Shown piece after piece: positions 28,109 through 36,179 of a stretch of 64,000 nt of DNA. The stretch comes from Methylobacterium tarhaniae. GTDB taxonomy: Bacteria; Pseudomonadota; Alphaproteobacteria; Rhizobiales; Beijerinckiaceae. Every line of letters begins with the position of its first letter. Positions within the stretch are counted from its first letter, which is position 1. The position numbers were made by a program, and so were the translations under genes. Under the pieces are notes generated by a model that was not told where the DNA came from, made no database searches, and saw only the letters and a program-made list of their open reading frames with translations. Location: assembly GCF_001043955.1 (NCBI RefSeq), contig NZ_LABZ01000122.1, positions 1 through 64,000 on the forward strand, read 5' to 3'.

Positions 28109-28558
28109 TCAAGGGCCGGCGCGGACCTCCACCGGCACCTCGAGGGAGCCGGCCTTGCGGAAGCTCGCCGCGCAGGTGAAGCGCTCGCCCGCGGCGAGCG
28201 GCTGGCGGGTCTGGAGCAGCATCACGTGCATGCCCTCCGGCGTCAGCTCGGTCTCGCCCGCGGCCTTGAGGGCGATGGACTGGACCGGGCGCTTCGAGGG
28301 CGGGCCCTCGCCGCCCTTGTCCACCGTCACCCGCTCGCTGAAATTCGCGAAGGGGCAGCGGAACCGCAGCAGGGAATCGGCCTCGGCGGCGCGGTTCAGG
28401 ATCGTCATCCGCAGCGGAATGTCGGACCCGACCTTCTCGGTGGGGGCGACGGAGGCGTGCAGCACGTCGATGTCGCCGGCAAGCACCGGGACGCAACCCA
28501 GCAGCAAGGCAACGGTCGCGCTCTGTGTCCAACAGAAGAAACGCGTCATCAACGGCAT
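28109..28558 (-). CDS. PCuAC-type periplasmic copper chaperone
   Basis: This 149-residue protein has a signal peptide (ATVALLLGCVPVLAGD) and a PCuAC domain. Metal-binding residues fit the family: Met in LRMTILNRA and the HxM pair in EGMHVMLL. PCuAC proteins deliver Cu(I) to cytochrome oxidase centres in the periplasm. The gene is on the same strand as exaF, 142 bp upstream. Its link could be to the CuA/CuB oxidase rather than to ExaF. Two cysteines (RFRCPF and FTCAAS) are unusual for the family and may form a disulfide. Confidence 0.78.
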   Translation of the reverse strand: MPLMTRFFCWTQSATVALLLGCVPVLAGDIDVLHASVAPTEKVGSDIPLRMTILNRAAEADSLLRFRCPFANFSERVTVDKGGEGPPSKRPVQSIALKAAGETELTPEGMHVMLLQTRQPLAAGERFTCAASFRKAGSLEVPVEVRAGP

Positions 28559-28813
28559 GGCGTCGCCGTCTCGGCGTCAAGACGCGACATGGATGCGGAC
28601 ATCCATTCACCTCCCTCCAGATGAGCTTCGCCTTTTTGCGGCGAATTGCTCGTGAGGGTAGCCGGCACCGGTGCTCCGTCAAGATCCGGGAATAAGACGC
28701 TCTTAAAAATCGCCCGCGACCGATGCACTCGGCTCCTGCGTCTGCCCCCCTCCCGCGGGCGGTCCGGCCGCGCTAGCTTGGAAGGTCGTGACGTGCAGCG
28801 AGGGAGATGGGCG

Positions 28814-29263
28814 ATGGCGAAGACCGATCCGGAAGCCCCGCCGACCCGGGGCCGCTTCGACGTCGGGGCGATCGCCGCCGCCCTGCCGGACACCGCCGCG
28901 ACGATGCTGGTCGACACCTACCTGACCGACCGCCCGGCGGCGAGCGCCCGGGTCTTCCGCGTCTACCGGCCGACGCCGGCCCACTACCACGAAGGCTGCG
29001 ACGAGTACCTCTACGTGCTCTCCGGCCGGGGCACGTTCTGGATCGGCGACGCCGCGGACGAGGCGGAGTTCGGCCCGGGCCAGCTCCTGTTCTTCGAGCG
29101 CGGCGTGGTCCACGCCCTGCCGCGTCTGATCGAGGAGCCGGTGGTCTTCCTATCCGTCGACACGCCCCGGCGCGCGCCGACCGACGTGATCTTCGTCGAT
29201 CCGGCGACCGGCACGCCCGAGGCCTTCATGGCCCGCAACGCCCCCGGCTCCGATCCGGCTTGA
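28814..29263 (+). CDS. Cupin-domain protein
   Basis: This 149-residue cytosolic protein has a single cupin barrel. Metal ligands are visible in HYHEGCDEYLYVLSGRG (two His and a Glu) and in ERGVVHALPRL (the second-motif His). The C-terminal part resembles sugar- or small-molecule-binding cupins. No substrate can be deduced. The ATG at 28814 follows AGGGAG and is preferred to an in-frame start at 28646. It lies 53 bp upstream of the SDR gene and is probably co-transcribed with it. Confidence 0.8.
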   Translation: MAKTDPEAPPTRGRFDVGAIAAALPDTAATMLVDTYLTDRPAASARVFRVYRPTPAHYHEGCDEYLYVLSGRGTFWIGDAADEAEFGPGQLLFFERGVVHALPRLIEEPVVFLSVDTPRRAPTDVIFVDPATGTPEAFMARNAPGSDPA

Positions 29264-29316
29264 CCTCCGGCGCCCCTCCCGCGATGCACGGCGCAACAAC
29301 AGCGGGAGGACACGGT

Positions 29317-30102
29317 ATGACGGGTGAGAGCAAGGTCGCGTTGGTCACCGGCGCGGCGCGGGGCATCGGGCTCGCGACGGCGCGGCTGTTCCTCGACGAG
29401 GGCTGGCGCGTCGCGCTCCTCGACATCGACGGCGAGGCGCAGGCGAGGGCCGCCGCGGAGCTCGGCCGGCCCGACCAGACCCTGGCGCTGACCGCCGACG
29501 TCGCCGACCCGGGGGCGGTGGCGGCCTCGGTCGCGGCGGTCGAGGCCCGTTTCGGCCGCCTCGACGCGTTGGTCAACAATGCCGGCACCGCGGTGTTCAA
29601 GCCGCTCCTCGACACGACGCATGCCGAATGGGCCCGGGTGCTCGCGGTCAACCTCACCGGCCCGTTCCTGTGCGTGCAGGCGGCGGCCCCCGTGATGGCG
29701 CGGGGCGGCGGCGGCGCGGTCGTCAACATCACGTCGATCTCGGGCCAGCGCGCCTCGACCCTGCGGGTCGCCTACGGCACCAGCAAGGCCGCGCTCAAGC
29801 ACCTGACGAAGCAGCAGGCGGTGGAGCTCGCCCATCTGGGCATCCGGGTGAATGCCGTCGCGCCGGGCCCGGTGGACACCGCCATGGCCAAGCAGGTCCA
29901 CAGCCCGGCGATCCGCGCCGATTACCACGACGCCGTGCCGCTCAACCGCTACGGCCTCGAGCGCGAGATCGCCGACGCCATCGTGTACCTGTGCGGTCCG
30001 CGGTCGAGCTACGTCACCGGCCAGACCCTGGCGGTGGATGGCGGGTTCGATGCGGCCGGCATCGGCCTGCCGACCCTCCGGCGGGACCTCGCGGCGCGGT
30101 GA
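29317..30102 (+). CDS. Short-chain dehydrogenase/reductase (SDR)
   Basis: This 261-residue classical SDR has the NAD(P) motif TGAARGIGLA near residue 12, an Asp-containing LLDIDGEA after beta-strand 2 (suggesting NAD preference), and NNAG. Catalytic Ser, Tyr and Lys appear in NITSISG and YGTSK, and the late YVTGQTLAVDGGF is typical. The ATG at 29317 follows GGGAGGA. It pairs with the preceding cupin gene. The substrate is unknown; sugar, polyol or hydroxy-acid oxidation is plausible. Confidence 0.88.
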   Translation: MTGESKVALVTGAARGIGLATARLFLDEGWRVALLDIDGEAQARAAAELGRPDQTLALTADVADPGAVAASVAAVEARFGRLDALVNNAGTAVFKPLLDTTHAEWARVLAVNLTGPFLCVQAAAPVMARGGGGAVVNITSISGQRASTLRVAYGTSKAALKHLTKQQAVELAHLGIRVNAVAPGPVDTAMAKQVHSPAIRADYHDAVPLNRYGLEREIADAIVYLCGPRSSYVTGQTLAVDGGFDAAGIGLPTLRRDLAAR

Positions 30103-30123
30103 GCCGGGCGGCCAGTTCGCCCG

Positions 30124-30381
30124 TCACCCCTTCTGCGGCCGCAGCACCCCGTCGCTGGTCTTCGGATCCGGCATCGGCGCTGTCGGCCGCACGGTGCCGG
30201 TCGCGTCCGGGTCGCCGGGCCGGACGCGCTCGGGCAGGGTCTCGTGCGGCGGCGGCATGTTCGGGGTCTGCTCGCGGCTGCGCTGCGGGCTGTCGATCAG
30301 CGGCTTGTCGGTCACCTGTGCCAGAACCGGCGTGGCGGCCAGGACGGCGAGCAGGATGAGACGGCTGGTGCCCCGGGTCAT
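30124..30381 (-). CDS. Small secreted Pro-rich protein
   Basis: This 85-residue protein has a signal peptide (RLILLAVLAATPVLAQ). The mature part is about 64 residues, disordered and rich in Pro, Asp and Thr (SREQTPNMPPPHETL, PTAPMPDPKTSDGV), with no cysteine. The family is unrecognised. It converges with the SDR gene with 21 bp between stops, and a GGAGG ribosome site precedes the ATG at 30381. Confidence 0.6.
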   Translation of the reverse strand: MTRGTSRLILLAVLAATPVLAQVTDKPLIDSPQRSREQTPNMPPPHETLPERVRPGDPDATGTVRPTAPMPDPKTSDGVLRPQKG

Positions 30382-30455
30382 CGGGCTCTCCTCCGAAAGA
30401 TGGCGGATGATCTTCCGAAGAAATCGCCTAGCGCCGAATCCGGTTCCCGACCCGG

Positions 30456-31103
30456 TCAGCGCAGGGCGAGCATGCCCAGGACCGCGTCGCCGACCATCCG
30501 CTTGTGGCGCAAGCGCAGTTCCGGCGCATCGAGATCGACGGAGAAGATCGCCCCGAAGGTGTGGCGGTTCGAGACCCGGAAGAAGCAGAGCGCGCTGATC
30601 ATCAGGTGCACGTCGAGGGGATCGACGTCGGTCCGGAAGGTGCCCTCGCGCTGGCCGCGGGCGATGATGTCGGTGATGGTCTGGATCACCCCGAGGTTGA
30701 GCCCGCGGATCGTCTCCGAGGCCGACAGGTGCTCGCCCCGGTGGATGTTCTCGATGGCGACGAGGCGGATGAAGTCCGGATGGGCCTCGTCGTACTCGAA
30801 GGTGAACTCGACGAGGCGGCGGATCGCCTCGGCGGGCGCGAGATTGCCGAGGTCGAGATCGGCCTCGACCTGGCGGATGTCGGCGTAGGCTTTCTCCAGC
30901 ACCGCGAGGTACAGGCCCTCCTTGCTGCCGAAGTAGTAGTAGATCATCCGCTTCGAGGTGCGGGTGCGCTCCGCGATGGCGTCGACCCGGGCGCCGCTGA
31001 GGCCGAAGCTGGCGAACTCCTCGGTCGCGACGGCCAGGATGTCGGCCCGCGTCCGCTCGGGATCCTTGGTGCGGGAAGAGGCGCGGGGCGTGACGGCGTC
31101 CAT
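30456..31103 (-). CDS. TetR-family regulator beside the pca genes
   Basis: This 215-residue regulator has an N-terminal TetR helix-turn-helix (about 15-62: ILAVATEEFASFGLSGARVD, then TSKRMIYYYFGSKEGLY). An all-helical ligand domain follows, with an AcrR/RutR-like C-terminal region (LDVHLMISALCFFRVSNRHT). It lies 69 bp downstream of the pcaD-pcaC gene on the same strand and could be the last gene of that transcript. A role in aromatic-acid control is plausible from position, but the IclR gene at the other end is the more typical pca regulator. Confidence 0.85.
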   Translation of the reverse strand: MDAVTPRASSRTKDPERTRADILAVATEEFASFGLSGARVDAIAERTRTSKRMIYYYFGSKEGLYLAVLEKAYADIRQVEADLDLGNLAPAEAIRRLVEFTFEYDEAHPDFIRLVAIENIHRGEHLSASETIRGLNLGVIQTITDIIARGQREGTFRTDVDPLDVHLMISALCFFRVSNRHTFGAIFSVDLDAPELRLRHKRMVGDAVLGMLALR

Positions 31104-31172
31104 GATCTAACGGCTGCGGGCGGCGGGATGGCGTCTGCTCTACCATCCCGGCCGCCCCGGCGCATCGGCCGC

Positions 31173-32354
31173 TCAGGACATGTCTTCCCCCAACACCTCA
31201 CGGGCCCAGCGGAAGGCGCCGTTCGCCGCCGGCACGCCGGCATAGATCGCGGTCTGGATCAGCAGCGCCTGCAGCTCGGACGGGGTGACGCCGTTGCGCA
31301 GGGCCGGGCGGACATGGAGCTTGAACTCCTCCTCGCGGCCGAGCGCCACCATCATGGCCAGCGTCACGAAGGAGCGGGTCTTCCACGGGATGCGCGGGTC
31401 GCCCCAGACCTCGCCCCAGGCGGTGCGGGTGATGAAGTCCTGCCACGGCCCGGCGAAGTCGCCGGCCGCCGCGAGCGAGCGCTCGACATGGGCCTCGCCG
31501 AGCACGCTCTTGCGGTTGGTGAGACCGGTCTCGAACGCCACCGCGCCGGTGGCCGCCTCGGGCGTCTCCCGATGCCGGTCGAGGAAGCCGAGGAGGTGGG
31601 CCGCGGTCGCCGCCGGCTGCTCGACGGAGAGGAGGTGGGCGGCCTTCGGCAGGATCACCAGCTCGGCCTGGGGGATGCCGTCGCAGATCTCCTGCGCCAT
31701 GGCCGGCGGCGTCGCCGGGTCGTCGCGGCCGGCGATGACCAGGGTCGGGGCGGTGATCCGGCCGAGCACCGGGCGCAGGTCCATGCGGCCGATGGCGTTG
31801 CAGCAGACGGCGTAGCCGGCGGCGTCCGTGCCGACGAACTGCTCGCGCACCGGCGCCACCGCGTCGGGGGAGGAGGCCGGGAAGTCGGGCGTGAACCAGC
31901 GGGTCATCGTCGCCTCGACGATCGCCGCCGTGCCCTTCTCGCGCACCAGCTCGGCGCGCTCGTTCCACGACGCCTCGCTCGGCATGAAGGCGGCGGTGGC
32001 CATCAGGGTCAGGCTGACGACCCGGTCGGGGTGGCGGCTCGCCGCCGCCTGGCCGGTCATGCCGCCGAGCGACAGGCCGACCACGTGGGCGCGGGGGATG
32101 CTCAGCGCGTCGAGCAGGCCGATCAGGTCCTCGGCCAGGTCCTCGACCTCGATGCGCTGGTCGCGCACCTGCGAGGCGCCGTGGCCGCGGGTGTCGTAGC
32201 GCAGCACGCGGTAGCGGCCGCGCAAGGCAGGCACCAGCGGGTCCCACATCGCCAGCGAGGTGCCGAGCGAGTTGGAGAACACCACCACCGGCGCGCCGCT
32301 CGGGCCGGACAGCTCGTAGTTCAGAAGGGTACCGTTGGCCTCGATCTGGGGCAT
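31173..32354 (-). CDS. pcaL: PcaD-PcaC fusion (enol-lactonase / carboxymuconolactone decarboxylase)
   Basis: This 393-residue bifunctional enzyme has an N-terminal alpha/beta-hydrolase (about 1-262) that hydrolyses 3-oxoadipate enol-lactone. The nucleophile is in GLSLGGMTG, Asp is in AGRDDPATP, and His is in AAHLLSVEQP. The C-terminal part (about 270-390) is 4-carboxymuconolactone decarboxylase of the AhpD-like CMD fold (WKTRSFVTLAMMVALGR, LLIQTAIYAGVPAANGAF). Fused PcaD-PcaC (PcaL) is known in several bacteria. The ATG at 32354 begins the hydrolase directly. Together the two domains take carboxymuconolactone to 3-oxoadipate. Confidence 0.93.
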   Translation of the reverse strand: MPQIEANGTLLNYELSGPSGAPVVVFSNSLGTSLAMWDPLVPALRGRYRVLRYDTRGHGASQVRDQRIEVEDLAEDLIGLLDALSIPRAHVVGLSLGGMTGQAAASRHPDRVVSLTLMATAAFMPSEASWNERAELVREKGTAAIVEATMTRWFTPDFPASSPDAVAPVREQFVGTDAAGYAVCCNAIGRMDLRPVLGRITAPTLVIAGRDDPATPPAMAQEICDGIPQAELVILPKAAHLLSVEQPAATAAHLLGFLDRHRETPEAATGAVAFETGLTNRKSVLGEAHVERSLAAAGDFAGPWQDFITRTAWGEVWGDPRIPWKTRSFVTLAMMVALGREEEFKLHVRPALRNGVTPSELQALLIQTAIYAGVPAANGAFRWAREVLGEDMS

Positions 32355-32380
32355 GGGATCCTCGGTCGGCGGGAGGGGCG

Positions 32381-33739
32381 TCAGATGGCGTGCAGGAAGG
32401 CGGCGAGGCGCGAGACTTCCGCCAGCGCCCGGTCGGCGGTGCGGGCCCCGGCGCGGATGGCGGGGCCGAGATCGAAGGCGGCATCGAAATCGGCGCTCGC
32501 CGCCTCGGGCCTTGCGCGCAACACCTCCTGGAGCGAGCCCTGCCCGTCGCGGACGGCGCCCGCGGCTTCCTCCACCAGGGCGTGGGCGGCCTTGGCGCCC
32601 AGCACCGGGCTCAGCCGGCTCGCGGCGGCATCGGCGAAGAGCAGGCCCTGCGTCACGTCGATGTTGCGGCGCATCCGCTCCGGGTCGGGCACCAGCCCCT
32701 GCGCGAGGCCGCGCGCCTCGCGGAGTGCGCCGGAGGCGAGGCCGAACAGGGTCGGCAGGGCGTGCCACTCGGCGTGCCAGGCGCCGGCCGGGCGCTCGTG
32801 CGCCGCCGCCATCCCGTCGAGGAGGGTCAGGCTCGTGCCCTTGGCGGCGCCGAAGGCGGAGAGGATCACCGTCGAGGAGACCGGGTTGCGCTTGTGCGGC
32901 ATCGCCGAGGAGCCGCCGCGGCCCGGCACGTAGGGCTCGGCCACTTCCCCGACCTCGGTGGTGGCGAGGTGGGCGACGTCGGTGGCGAACTTGGCGAGCG
33001 CGCCCATCAGCAGGGCGAGCCACGAGCCGGTCTCGGCGATGCGGGCGCGCCGCGTGTGCCAGGGCGCGAGGTCCGGATGGAGGCCCAGCGCCTCGGCGAA
33101 GCCGTCTCCCACCGCCTCCGCCTTCTCGCCGAGCCCGCCGAGCGTGCCGACCGGGCCGCCGAGGGAGGCCGTCAGCACCCGGTCGCGCAAGGCGGGCAGC
33201 AGGGCCGCCACCTCGGCGATGCCGAGCGCCCAGATCGCCGCCTTGAAGCCGAAGGTGACGGGCGCCGCGTGCTGGCCGTAGGTGCGCCCGACGCAGGGAG
33301 TCTCGCGGTGCTGGCGGGCGAGTCCCGACAGCCCGTCGAGGATCGCCCGCAGGTCGGCCGCCACGAGGTCGAGGGCGTCGCGGACCTGGAGCACCAGGGC
33401 GGTGTCGGCGATGTCCTGGGTGGTGGTGGCCTTGTGGAAGGCGGGCTCCAGCTCAGGCGGCAGCGCCCCCTGCACCGCCTTCACGAACGGGATCACCGGC
33501 ACGCCCGAGACGGCGGTGCGCCGGCCCAGAGCCGCCGGATCGAGCGCCTTCGGGGCGATCGCTTCGATGGCGACGCTAAGGGAGGCCGGCACCAGGCCGG
33601 CCTCCGCCTGCGCCCGCGCCAGGGCCGCCTCGGCCCGCAGCATCGCCGCGACCCGGGCCTCGTCGGCGAAGACGGCGCGCATCGCGTCCGTGGCGAAGAG
33701 GGGCCCGAGCAGGGCGGAGTCGAGGGCCGAGAGCGTCAT
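32381..33739 (-). CDS. pcaB: 3-carboxy-cis,cis-muconate cycloisomerase
   Basis: This 452-residue enzyme belongs to the fumarase/argininosuccinate-lyase superfamily. It lactonises 3-carboxy-cis,cis-muconate to 4-carboxymuconolactone in the cytosol. The superfamily signature GGSSAMPHKRNPVSS is present, together with the PcaB-type N-terminus LLGPLFATDAMRAVF. The length is normal for the family. It lies 4 bp after the BKACE gene and 26 bp before the pcaD-pcaC gene, so it is in the same operon. Confidence 0.94.
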   Translation of the reverse strand: MTLSALDSALLGPLFATDAMRAVFADEARVAAMLRAEAALARAQAEAGLVPASLSVAIEAIAPKALDPAALGRRTAVSGVPVIPFVKAVQGALPPELEPAFHKATTTQDIADTALVLQVRDALDLVAADLRAILDGLSGLARQHRETPCVGRTYGQHAAPVTFGFKAAIWALGIAEVAALLPALRDRVLTASLGGPVGTLGGLGEKAEAVGDGFAEALGLHPDLAPWHTRRARIAETGSWLALLMGALAKFATDVAHLATTEVGEVAEPYVPGRGGSSAMPHKRNPVSSTVILSAFGAAKGTSLTLLDGMAAAHERPAGAWHAEWHALPTLFGLASGALREARGLAQGLVPDPERMRRNIDVTQGLLFADAAASRLSPVLGAKAAHALVEEAAGAVRDGQGSLQEVLRARPEAASADFDAAFDLGPAIRAGARTADRALAEVSRLAAFLHAI

Positions 33740-33743
33740 CGGA

Positions 33744-34592
33744 TCAGGCCGCTGGCTTCAGGTGCAAGGGCTTCAGGTGGAGGAGGGCGCGGGCCTCCGC
33801 CGGGGTCGCGACCTTGCGGTTGTGGCGGGTCACCATCTCGGCCGCCAGGGACACCAGCTCGGCATTGCTCGCCGCCAGGCGGTCCTTGGTCACCCGGATG
33901 TTGTCCTCGAGGCCGGTGCGGACCGCGTCGGCGCCGCGGGCGAGCGCCCAGCCCATGACGCGGGCCTGCTCGCGGCCGATGCCGGCGGCGGTCCAGGTCG
34001 CGCCCGGGATCACCCGGCGGGTCTCGGCGAGCAGGATGTCGAGCAGGTGCTCGTCGGCCGGCATCGCGTTCTTCACGCCCATCACGAACTGCACGTGCGG
34101 GTGGGCGTCCATCAGCCCCTCCTCGATCAGCCTCTTGGCGCCGTGGATGTGCGACAGGTCGAAGATCTCGATCTCGGGCCGGATGCCGTTCTTGTGCATC
34201 GCGCCGGCGAGGTCGTTCACCAGGGTGGCGTGGTTCTCGTAGACGATGCTCGGGAAGTTGACCGAGCCGGTCGAGAGCGAGGCCATGTCGGGCCGGTGCA
34301 CCAGCGAGAGGCCGCGCGCGCTCGGGTCGCGGCCGCGGCCGCCGGTCGAGAACTGCACGATCATGCCGGGGCAGTGCTTGCGCACGCCCTCCTGCACCGC
34401 CGCGAACTTGTCCGGGTCGGACGAGGGCGACTCGTCGTCGTTGCGGACGTGGATGTGCACGAGGGTGGCGCCGGCTTCAAAAGCCTGGTGGGTGGATTCG
34501 ATCTGCTCCGCGACGGTGGTGGGCACTGCCGGGTTGTCCTTCTTGCGCGGGACGGAGCCGGTGATCGCGACCGCGATGACGACGGGGTTCAT
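33744..34592 (-). CDS. BKACE / DUF849 beta-keto acid cleavage enzyme
   Basis: This 282-residue TIM-barrel protein belongs to the beta-keto acid cleavage (Kce-like) family. Members condense a beta-keto acid with acetyl-CoA and split it to acetoacetate plus a new CoA ester. Metal ligands match Kce: His46 and His48 in LVHIHVRND and Glu229 in TGLEDN. In the pca operon its likely substrate is 3-oxoadipate, giving succinyl-CoA and acetoacetate. That would replace PcaIJ and PcaF, which are absent from this window. The annotation '3-keto-5-aminohexanoate cleavage' would be misleading here. The family call is firm and the substrate is inference. Confidence 0.88.
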   Translation of the reverse strand: MNPVVIAVAITGSVPRKKDNPAVPTTVAEQIESTHQAFEAGATLVHIHVRNDDESPSSDPDKFAAVQEGVRKHCPGMIVQFSTGGRGRDPSARGLSLVHRPDMASLSTGSVNFPSIVYENHATLVNDLAGAMHKNGIRPEIEIFDLSHIHGAKRLIEEGLMDAHPHVQFVMGVKNAMPADEHLLDILLAETRRVIPGATWTAAGIGREQARVMGWALARGADAVRTGLEDNIRVTKDRLAASNAELVSLAAEMVTRHNRKVATPAEARALLHLKPLHLKPAA

Positions 34593-34672
34593 GGGGGTCT
34601 CCTGGGTTTTCCTCTGCTCTGCCGCCTCGACGAGGCGTGAGAGCGCAGCTGAGTGATGGTCGTCCTCTCCTT

Positions 34673-34706
34673 CCCACCCGCACCTCAGGATGAGGTCGTG
34701 GGTGGG
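34673..34706. repeat. Intercistronic hairpin between pcaG and the BKACE gene
   Basis: CCCACCC and ACCTC on the left pair with GAGGT and GGGTGGG on the right around a short loop, inside the 149-bp gap that splits the pca genes. The core CCTCATCCTGAGG on the minus strand resembles short palindromic repeats scattered in Rhizobiales genomes. It may attenuate or terminate some transcripts, or protect the pcaKHG mRNA. Confidence 0.55.
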
Positions 34707-34741
34707 ATGAGGCGTCGTGTGTCAGGCGGGTGAGGCGAACC

Positions 34742-35377
34742 TCACACGTCGAAGAACACGGTCTCGTTCGGCCCCTGCAAATAGATGTCGAAGACGTAGA
34801 CCGCCTTCCCATCGCGCTCCTCACGCTTCGCCAGGAGGCTGTCGCGCAACGGCCCGCGCTCGACGAGGTTCAGCACCGGATCGTTGGCATTGGCCTCGGC
34901 CTCGTCGGCGAAGTAGAGCCGGGTCTGCAGGCCGATATTGATGCCGCGGGCGGCGATCCAGAGGTTGATGTGCGGCGCCATCGCGCGGTGACCTTTCCGG
35001 CCGTCGACGGGGCCGGGCTTCACCGTCTCGAAGAACCAGACACCGGTATCGAAGTCCGAGCCGGTGCGGCCCCAACCCCGGAAGGTCTCGTCGAGGGGCT
35101 TGCCCTCCTGGCGGTCGGCCGGGTGGTTGTAGCGGCCGGCGGCGTTGGCCTGCCAGATCTCGAGGAAGGCGTCGCGGACCAGCGAGCCGGCGCCGTCGAA
35201 CACCCGGCCCTCGATCCGGATGCGCTCGCCCTGGGTCTCGGGGCCGGTCAGCACGTTCGAGAAGTTGTTCTCGAAGATGTCGAACCCGGCCTGGTGCGGG
35301 ATCAGCCCGATATGGACGTAGGGACCCGCGGTCTGCGACGGGGTCTCCTGCAGGCGGGTGGGAAGCGGCTGGACCAT
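34742..35377 (-). CDS. pcaG: Protocatechuate 3,4-dioxygenase alpha subunit
   Basis: This 211-residue alpha subunit of the intradiol ring-cleaving dioxygenase pairs with PcaH in the cytosol. It shows the family pattern QETPSQTAGPYVHIGL at the N-terminus, DAFLEIWQANAAGRYNHPAD, and PHINLWIAARGINIGLQTRL. It lacks the full set of iron ligands, which PcaH supplies, as expected. The gene starts 4 bp after pcaH, so the two are translationally coupled. Confidence 0.95.
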   Translation of the reverse strand: MVQPLPTRLQETPSQTAGPYVHIGLIPHQAGFDIFENNFSNVLTGPETQGERIRIEGRVFDGAGSLVRDAFLEIWQANAAGRYNHPADRQEGKPLDETFRGWGRTGSDFDTGVWFFETVKPGPVDGRKGHRAMAPHINLWIAARGINIGLQTRLYFADEAEANANDPVLNLVERGPLRDSLLAKREERDGKAVYVFDIYLQGPNETVFFDV

Positions 35378-35381
35378 CGTC

Positions 35382-36110
35382 TCAGTTCCCCTGGAGCTTG
35401 TTCTCGAACAGCGTCTGCTGGCGGCCCCGCAGCACGATGTCGAACTTGTAGGCGAGCATGTCGAGCGGCACCGCGGCGCCGAGGTCGAGGGGAGCGATCA
35501 GCCGCTCGGCGGCCGAGCGGTCGGGGATGCCGAGCACCATCGGGTCGCGCCAGATCAGCGGGTCGCCTTCGAAGTACATCTGGGTGATGAGGCGCTGGGC
35601 GAAGCCGGAGCCGAACACCGAGAAGTGGATATGCGCCGGGCGCCAGGAATTGAGGTTGTTGCGCCAGGGATAGGGCCCGGGCTTGATCGTGCGGAAATAG
35701 TAGAAGCCGTGCTCGTCGGTGATCGTCCGGCCGCAGCCGCCGAAATTCGGGTCGATCGGCGCGAGGTAGCGGTCGTTGCGGTGGCGGTAGCGCCCGCCCG
35801 CATTGGCCTGCCAGAACTCGACCAGGGTGTGGGGGATGCCGCGGCCGTTCTCGTCGCGGACATGGCCGTGGACGAAGATCCGCTCGCCGATCGGCTCGCC
35901 CTCGCGGGCGTAGTTGAGGATCAGGTCGTTGTCGAGCGGGCCGAGTTCCGAGTGGCCGAAGGCCGGGCCGGTCACCTCCGACAGGGAGGATTGCAGCGAC
36001 AGCATCGCCCGGCGCGGCGAGCGCAGCACGCTGGTCTTGTAGTCCGGCGTGAAGGCCGGCGGGTGGATCGAGCGGTCCCTCTGCAGGAACTCGCTGTCGA
36101 CTTGGCTCAT
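35382..36110 (-). CDS. pcaH: Protocatechuate 3,4-dioxygenase beta subunit
   Basis: This 242-residue catalytic subunit opens the protocatechuate ring to 3-carboxy-cis,cis-muconate with Fe(III) and O2. The four iron ligands are Tyr108, Tyr147, His160 and His162 (in GGRYRHR, GPYPWR and [10 protein letters not shown]). An N-terminal extension and the block [17 protein letters not shown] are as in known PcaH proteins. It follows pcaK by 69 bp on the same strand. Confidence 0.96.
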   Translation of the reverse strand: MSQVDSEFLQRDRSIHPPAFTPDYKTSVLRSPRRAMLSLQSSLSEVTGPAFGHSELGPLDNDLILNYAREGEPIGERIFVHGHVRDENGRGIPHTLVEFWQANAGGRYRHRNDRYLAPIDPNFGGCGRTITDEHGFYYFRTIKPGPYPWRNNLNSWRPAHIHFSVFGSGFAQRLITQMYFEGDPLIWRDPMVLGIPDRSAAERLIAPLDLGAAVPLDMLAYKFDIVLRGRQQTLFENKLQGN

Positions 36111-36179
36111 CGTCTCCTCCTCATGATGTCCGGCGCCGAGCCTCGCGAGGCCGCGCGCGGAGGGCGGTCGTGTCGGTTG

